From Grammothele lineata (Eukaryota; Basidiomycota; Agaricomycetes; Polyporales; Polyporaceae), in assembly GCA_002150815.3 (NCBI GenBank), contig NDFF03000011.1:773560-837559 (forward strand): DNA of 64,000 nucleotides. Direction: 5' to 3'. This document shows, piece by piece, positions 58,519 through 64,000 of this stretch. The notes beneath the pieces are model-generated. The model had not been told where the DNA came from. It did no database searches and was given only the letters and a program-made list of their open reading frames with translations. Position 1 is the first letter of the stretch. Each line of letters begins with the position of its first letter. The position numbers and the translations under genes are program-made.

Positions 58519-59874
58519 TCACGTCTGGTTCGCGCGGCCGCCTTCGATGGGGACACGAAAGAGGGCATATGGCTTTGTGCGCAGATCAGTGCTGCCGTGC
58601 GGCGAAGCAAGAAGCGATTAGCCCGTAAAAAAACCCGCCAAGAGCGTAGAACGGCCTACCCGTTCTGGTAGTCGGGGCTAAGCCAGAGCCTGTGGGCGAT
58701 GAACATACGTTGGAGAACGGAAGAATTACGGTCAGGGAATGCAGTCGCGAGGCGCGCGGGCCTAGGTCGGTCGCGAAAAGAAGACGTACTGGTTGGATGT
58801 GAAGTAAAGGAAGTTGCCCCCGGTTTTCAGGGAGACAATCGAGAGAGTGTCGGGCCACTGTTGCCGATGCATGGGAAAAGAGAACAAGGTCACGAAGTCA
58901 AGCGACGTCGAGGGAGACTGCGGATGTCGCTTACCTGGATTGCAGGGTCGCGTACGAATGGCTCAATGAATCCTGTGCGAGGGTTGAAGCGGTTGATCGC
59001 GTTGTGCTCTGCAGGGTGCGATGGTGGGGCGTTAGCGCGGCAGTCCGCTACAACCTACATTGCACGCCTTGCGGAAGTTACGTACCCGGGGCGGAAAGGT
59101 AGATGAATCCCTGGTCGTCCGTCTCAAGACCGTTAGCGTGGCTTCCCATTTCCCCGAGGAGCTGGACCGCCTGCTGCGCGCGCACAAAGGCTCCAGGGTC
59201 GGCCGACGAAGGTCGAACTTTGAGTACCGACGTCGGAACGCGCCAAAGACGCCGTCCAGCGAGTGGTGTCATGTATAGGAACTCGCCATCTGACAGGCGT
59301 ACGGACATCGGTCAAAATCGGATTCCGATACTACACGCCGATAACACCTCGACGTACCGTCGGAGAGAGCAATACCATCAACCGCGAACTGTCGATGCAC
59401 ATCGATGCCGCGAAGCACGAGCGGTTGTTAGCACAAATAGATCTGGCATATTCCGGATATGGGAGCGCACTCGGTCGAAGAAGGTAACAGCATTCGGCGC
59501 TGTAGGCGGATGAAGATACAAGGGTACTGATGCCAATCAAAAGAAGGTGAACATGGAGTCAACACTTGGAAAAGGAATCATGAACTAACCGCCGTTGTGA
59601 ACCGGAACGAACCCATTCTCCGCCGAGACTGCTGGGTGGCCATCCAGATGTCTCCACGACTCCCCAGAGGTCAAGTTCACGACCACGATACCAGGACGCT
59701 GGGTCGAGCTGTCCGGAAGATACGCGAATCCTTCGGCACGTAAGTCGAAGCGCATGTCGTTCAGGGATGAGTCTGCCGCCACTACCGCGTCTGGAAACGT
59801 GAAGCTCTGAACCTTGGTTCCGTTCAGATCGAACGCCACAAGCTTCGGGCCTCCGGGGGTCGCGGCGAGGACAT

Positions 59875-59898
59875 CAGGAAAACCCGCCCGAGCTAATT
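59875..59898 (+). repeat. Left terminal inverted repeat
   Basis: 24 bases starting CAGGAAAACC, perfect inverted match to 62819-62842, with AT immediately outside. Confidence 0.9.
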
Positions 59899-62818
59899 AG
59901 AGCAAATTAGCGCACATTTGCTCTATTTGTTCTACTCCCGCTACCAAAATCATTCGCGGCAAAGTTGCCAGGTTCCCAGGATCTAGCTCGAAAAGTAGCA
60001 ACAAGTAGCTCTCAAGTGGCAGCACAGTAGCGCTTTAATAGTCGCTAATATACTTCCATAGTTGCGCAATTCGCACTTTTCGACGGTCTGCACACTCAGC
60101 CATGGATCAAGGACAAATCAAATCAATTACATAGTAAATTTAAGTACATCACACAATCGAGCTCCTCTACATATACGGAGACTACCCAGTGCACCATACA
60201 TATCGGAACAGCGCATCAGAAAGCAAGGAAGAGAGGAAGCACTGGGAGGCCCCGGCGTGGGCACGCCATCCAGGTAGGAGGCGGTCAAATACGCAGATCG
60301 CCGTCTCTGTCGTGCAGGTGCGGTGGCTTGGCGGGGATCGCAGTGACGACGTCAATGCCACACAAAGCGAGAGCCTCCACCGCCGCCTTGGCCGCGCCCT
60401 CGGACGTCTTCTTCGACCGGCCGCGCGTGCGCTGCGAACGCCTGCGCCTTGATCACCACAAGCGTCCCGCAGATCGGTAGCGGCCGAGGCGACAGCGAGC
60501 GGGCCGCACACTACGCCGCGCCGCTCACACTCACTCTCGCGGACCTGCTCACGCTCGATGCGCTCGTGGCCGTGCGTGGCCGCGATGAGTACGTATACGA
60601 AGACAACTTGCCATCCGACTCACGCTCGTGCGAGCCGTTGTCACCCCACGCGTACGGGGACGGGACCTACACTAGACGATCAGCTGCAGTAGAGGGAGGG
60701 GCGGCGGCGGTGGGGTTGGCACGCCCGTTCATGCGCAGGAGCGTTGTCATGTCCACCGTGCCGCCGTGTAGGGTGAGCTGCCGGGGGTTGGTTGGACGAC
60801 GGTAAGGCTTGGGCCGTTCCGCGATGGGCATACCCTCGGGAAAGGTGAAGGAGTTTGAGGCGAGGGCGAGAGAGGTGGACGAGGTGAACGAGGCTACATA
60901 GGAATCAACGCTAATCAACGCAAGGACCCATTCGTTTGACATACCGGGAGTGTACTCTTCGACACCGCTCGCCTGTGGCTGCTATGAAGTATCGAACTAT
61001 TGGGGGAAGGGCGACAAGGGCGAAGATGAGGAGGGCGAGAGTAAAATGCAAATTGAGACACTCACTGGATGGAGACGGCATCATCGGGGCCGGCGGTGTG
61101 GTAATGAGCATCGGATACAAGACCGTCAGAGACGATGTGAGAGTATCACGACGGTAGCCAAGTAGGATATAGGGGAGGGGTTGAAACTGCATGAGTAACA
61201 TTGGGAGGCTGGAGTGATGCCGGGACGCACCTCAGAATCCTGGAGCCGGCAGAGCTTATTGTGACAAACCCCACCGTACATGCAGTGGGTACCGCTACCA
61301 AAAGGCAACGCGAGGAATGGGGTCACACTCAGTATAGATAATTCAAGGCGTACCTTCACCAGGCAGACATCAAATCTCCAAACCCGAAAGCCATTCATCT
61401 GAATGTTATATTGCGAGGGATCTTCAGAGGGGCGCGGCATTTCGGAAAACAAACACGCATGTCTGTCCGGAACGGTAAGGGAAAATAAGAAGCAAGAATC
61501 GAGAAAAGAGAAAAGAGAAGAGAGTGGTGACGGCCACGTCACCGAGAGCGCGCTGCGTTTGGCGCCAAGTTTAGGGCCGGTTCGCGGAGACTTCATGGCC
61601 GCGCACACTTCAGCCCAAACCTCACGAGTTCGACGCTCTCCCCACCCTCGACAACTACGTACAAACGCGGTTTCTTGTCAGTCTCATCCATCACTTGCTT
61701 CGAATCTGTGAGTCACCTTCTCTCTCCTAGTCTACTTGTTGCCGTGAAGCTACAGCAACGACAGTCTTCGCCCTCGCCCACGTCCTCGCCCTCACCCTTG
61801 CCCTCACTCTCGCCCTTACCTTCATATTCTCCCTTGTCTATTCTCTACCAGCTCGTCTCCAAGGCTTTTCTCCTTCAATAACCTCCCGGAGCCCCGAAGT
61901 ATAGATACTAGTCGTTGGTAAGAGGGAGAGGCCCGCTTACGTCCGCGTCCCCGGGCTCCACGCTGGGCGCTGGGGACAACATCGGTAACAGCGACGGGAA
62001 AGCTTGGATGTGAGCGCGAGCGTGGGCATGGTGGGACTCGGGATCGCGAGCGTGCCGTTTCGGTGAACGTACACGCGCTCGCGGCGTGCGTCCACTGGGA
62101 GCGGGTTCAGCCTCTTGTCGGAGGAGGTCGTCGGGCGCATGGATCCCAAGGCGACTGGCCGTGACGAGCGGTGACAGAGTAGGGGGCCACTGGGCAGGGA
62201 GAGATGGAGTATGTTGGCGTTTGATGACAGGGCGACCAGGCCATACGAGGTCTGCTTGAGAACGCATTCACAGGTCTGTCCTTTTCCCACCATTTCCTTT
62301 CCCCTCGGTCATATCTGTCTGCGAGCAGTTGCACCTCCGGCGCCCAGTGTCCGTCAATACTTTTGATGTTGAATGCGCGAGGCCGGTGAAATTGCCAGGA
62401 CCGGGCCCGGACAAGAGGGTACGGTGGTGCCAATGGCCTTTGGTGAGTTTCTGCATCGCACGAACATCCGCGACGGGCCCCTCTCCCTCCCACCAGGCCT
62501 CCAATCCGTGTTTATGAGTGGTAACGCCGTGCAGGAAGGATGGTATGAGGAGTGAATAGAGTCGTTTACGGTATGGGGGCAGACTTGTGTATGATATTAG
62601 TGTTCTATTAAATCTACCTTACGAACACCTTCGATAGTATGCCACAGTGAGCATTCAAGTAGCGATAATGTTTGTATTAGCCTAGGCAATAGCACTACAA
62701 TAGCAGCGAAATAGAACACCAGTTCCTTAGAATGCCAGTAGTAGCGGCGAGTAGCTACGAGTATCGCTGATTTTGGCGTATTTGCCGAGCCTATCCGGGA
62801 ATTTCGCGATTTCCGGCA

Positions 62819-62842
62819 AATTAGCTCGGGCGGGTTTTCCTG
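62819..62842 (-). repeat. Right terminal inverted repeat
   Basis: 24 bases ending GGTTTTCCTG, the reverse complement of 59875-59898; AT follows directly at 62843-62844. Confidence 0.9.
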
Positions 62843-63434
62843 ATGGAGCATCGTCCCGTTGACACGGGGTCGACCAGTGTCTAACGCCCAGATACGATCC
62901 ATGCCATCGACGACGACCGACTGGATGAAGAGGAACTTGTCGGTCGCGACACTCGTTGTCGGGTTGCTTTCGTTAACAAACGCGGGCGGTGTGTTCGTAC
63001 CCTGGCTGATGACGGTAGCTGTCAACGCCACGTTCCTGAAACAACACTACCGCAGCGGCGCCACGACAGCTCTGGCCTAGGAGGGACACCTACTCGGGGA
63101 ACGGGGCCTCGGAGGTCGAGCTATTGACTTCCGCTAACGTGAACGTTTCATTTCCACGGGGGAAGCAGGTGAAAATTCTGCCATCGCTGCTGACACCAAC
63201 ACCCTAAATCCCACAGTGGAGAAGGATCAGAATCGAGCTAGGAACAATGTGTTAACAATGAAACTCTACCGTCGGCCAAAAGTTGAAGTAGGCGTGAACG
63301 AGCTGAATAGTAGGCCCGAAGCGGCCGGTATCGAAGTGGATTTTGAGCTGCGATAGCGAAGGATCGCCGCCCGTCTCGTTGGCAGGTAGGCGCGTGATTC
63401 CATCCGCGATAGTCTGGTTCGGCGGAGGCGTCAT

Positions 63435-64000
63435 TGGAGGTGGATACTCGGGGAACTACGGAACCACAATCAATTCAATGCAGGAATAAAGCCAGTCAAG
63501 CGGACGCACGTCGAATACCTGGGTACCCACATAGTGGCGTTATAATACTCTATATTGACTGTGTACCCGGGTATGACATACCTCCATGGTTACTGTGGCC
63601 CGGTCCCCGGCCGGCTTTTTCAAATACTCTGAGTACCTGTCCGGCCGGCCATCAATACCTAATACTAGTCGATGTAACAATCAATGATGCTGTCTAATAA
63701 TCTCTTCCTTGAGTCTGTTCAGATCCTCGGGTGTTCGGTTGAGTACTATAGTAAGTGCATTGACCGGGGCTAGCATTATCGACAGGGCTAATGATGCGGC
63801 CGGGCCAGGCCGTATGTGTACTAACAGTGGTCCGGCCGGCACCGGTTGCATGTACACTCATATTGATCCGACCGGGGTATCCGCCAGAAGCGGTGGCTAG
63901 CATGTCACCTTACCAGTCCTCTACCGGTCCTAAGACCGGACCCTTAAAGCCTACGTGACTTCGTCCGGTGGCTCTGTTCATATGAGGGTTCTGCGATGGA
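63435..64000. other. Upstream of the MRJP-like gene; repeat-like CCGG-rich edge
   Basis: No gene seen. The 9-mer CCGGCCGGC occurs at 63607, 63641 and 63832, and a perfect hairpin CCGGTC-CTAA-GACCGG lies at 63924-63939. Composition alternates AT-rich and CCGG clusters, unlike the rest of the window, which suggests part of another mobile element entering from the right edge. Confidence 0.45.

Larger units (their letters stand above)
59875..62842. mobile_element. 2,968-bp DNA element with 24-bp perfect terminal inverted repeats
   Basis: The ends CAGGAAAACCCGCC... and its reverse complement are identical over 24 bases. The dinucleotide AT flanks both ends (59873-59874 and 62843-62844), and dropping the element plus one AT restores the host MRJP frame, which defines the ends. 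The motif AGTAGC occurs three times within about 160 bases of the left end (59994, 60004, 60026) and three times within about 190 bases of the right end (62658, 62740, 62750), reminiscent of subterminal transposase sites. Inside, minus-strand frames (60667-60942, 60911-61201, 61126-61608, 62107-62493) are partly open, one with a hydrophobic span FTLALLIFALVALPPIV, but no transposase or DDE motif was recognised. Probably non-autonomous or carrying unrecognised cargo; superfamily not assigned. Confidence 0.85.
58519..63434 (-). pseudogene. MRJP/yellow-family protein gene, split by a TIR element
   Basis: The fungal members are secreted-type beta-propeller proteins related to major royal jelly protein. 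Right of the element the exons give MTPPPNQTIADGITRLPANE, FDTGRFGPTIQLVHAYFNFW, GVGVSSDGRIFTCFPRGNE, FLFIQSVVVDGMDRIWALDT and GRPRVNGTML. Left of it: ATPGGPKLVAFDLNGTKVQS, SSLNDMRFDLRAEGFAYLPD, FAVDGIALSDDGEFLYMTPL, ANGLETDDQGFIYLSAPE and, across two last introns, LWLSPDYQNG then TDLRTKPYALFRVPI, with the stop at 58519-58521. The mobile element lies between MLH and VLAATPGG codons of one exon. Frame and splice sites elsewhere look healthy, so the break may be recent. No signal peptide is visible at the only N-terminal ATG found; the true 5' exon may lie beyond 63435 or be lost. Confidence 0.78.

Noticed and set aside
59875..62842. The inserted segment as a giant intron of the MRJP-like gene
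   Set aside because: No GT donor or AG acceptor at the exact coding break, while inverted repeats and a flanking AT pair explain both ends.
63091..63456. 12-base repeat TACTCGGGGAAC at 63091 and 63445
   Set aside because: Too short to claim a duplication; both lie in Pro-rich coding-like sequence and may be chance.

Overview
This window reads as nuclear DNA of a filamentous basidiomycete, probably an Agaricomycete. It is GC-rich, genes lie on both strands, and most are cut by short introns (about 45-70 nt, donors of the GTGAGT/GTGCGT/GTAAGT type). The encoded proteins (PTEN/TEP1, RPN1, SNF7, MLH1, a fungal MRJP-like protein and HyuA-DUF917 fusions) fit a fungus. No bacterial-type operons, CRISPR array, rRNA or convincing tRNA was seen. 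All assignments come from reading translations by eye; no database search was run.

Layout, left to right. (1) 1-4586: two head-to-tail minus-strand FAD aromatic-ring hydroxylases of the phenol 2-monooxygenase family; the first is cut by the window edge. (2) 5469-9250: a PTEN/TEP1-like phosphoinositide phosphatase, followed by a decayed tandem copy of its own 3' third. (3) 10802-18396: a putative seven-transmembrane receptor with a very long third cytoplasmic loop, a CBS-domain protein, and RPN1 of the 26S proteasome. (4) 18762-33785: a nitrogen-catabolism-like neighbourhood in which two large paralogues, each fusing an ATP-dependent hydantoinase/oxoprolinase (HyuA) half to a DUF917 (S-methyl-thiohydantoin desulfurase-like) half, face each other in inverted orientation around an amidase and a LYC1-like N-acetyltransferase. 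Both paralogues carry a pair of GATA-factor sites in the same orientation just upstream of the start. (5) 34636-42782: a conserved-looking disordered protein, ESCRT-III SNF7, MLH1 and a second unknown protein. (6) 44074-58014: three zinc-finger paralogues on the plus strand, separated by about 5 kb gene-empty intervals. (7) 58519-64000: an MRJP/yellow-family gene split within a coding exon by a 2,968-bp element with perfect 24-bp terminal inverted repeats and an AT target-site duplication, then a CCGG-rich repeat-like edge.

Functionally, the HyuA-DUF917/amidase/acetyltransferase block is the best candidate for a cooperating set: hydrolysis of cyclic and linear amides for nitrogen, under GATA control. 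That grouping is inferred from family chemistry, gene order and promoter motifs. The strongest structural discovery is the TIR element: removing it with one AT copy restores the MRJP reading frame, which fixes both ends to the base. Its interior was not recognised.
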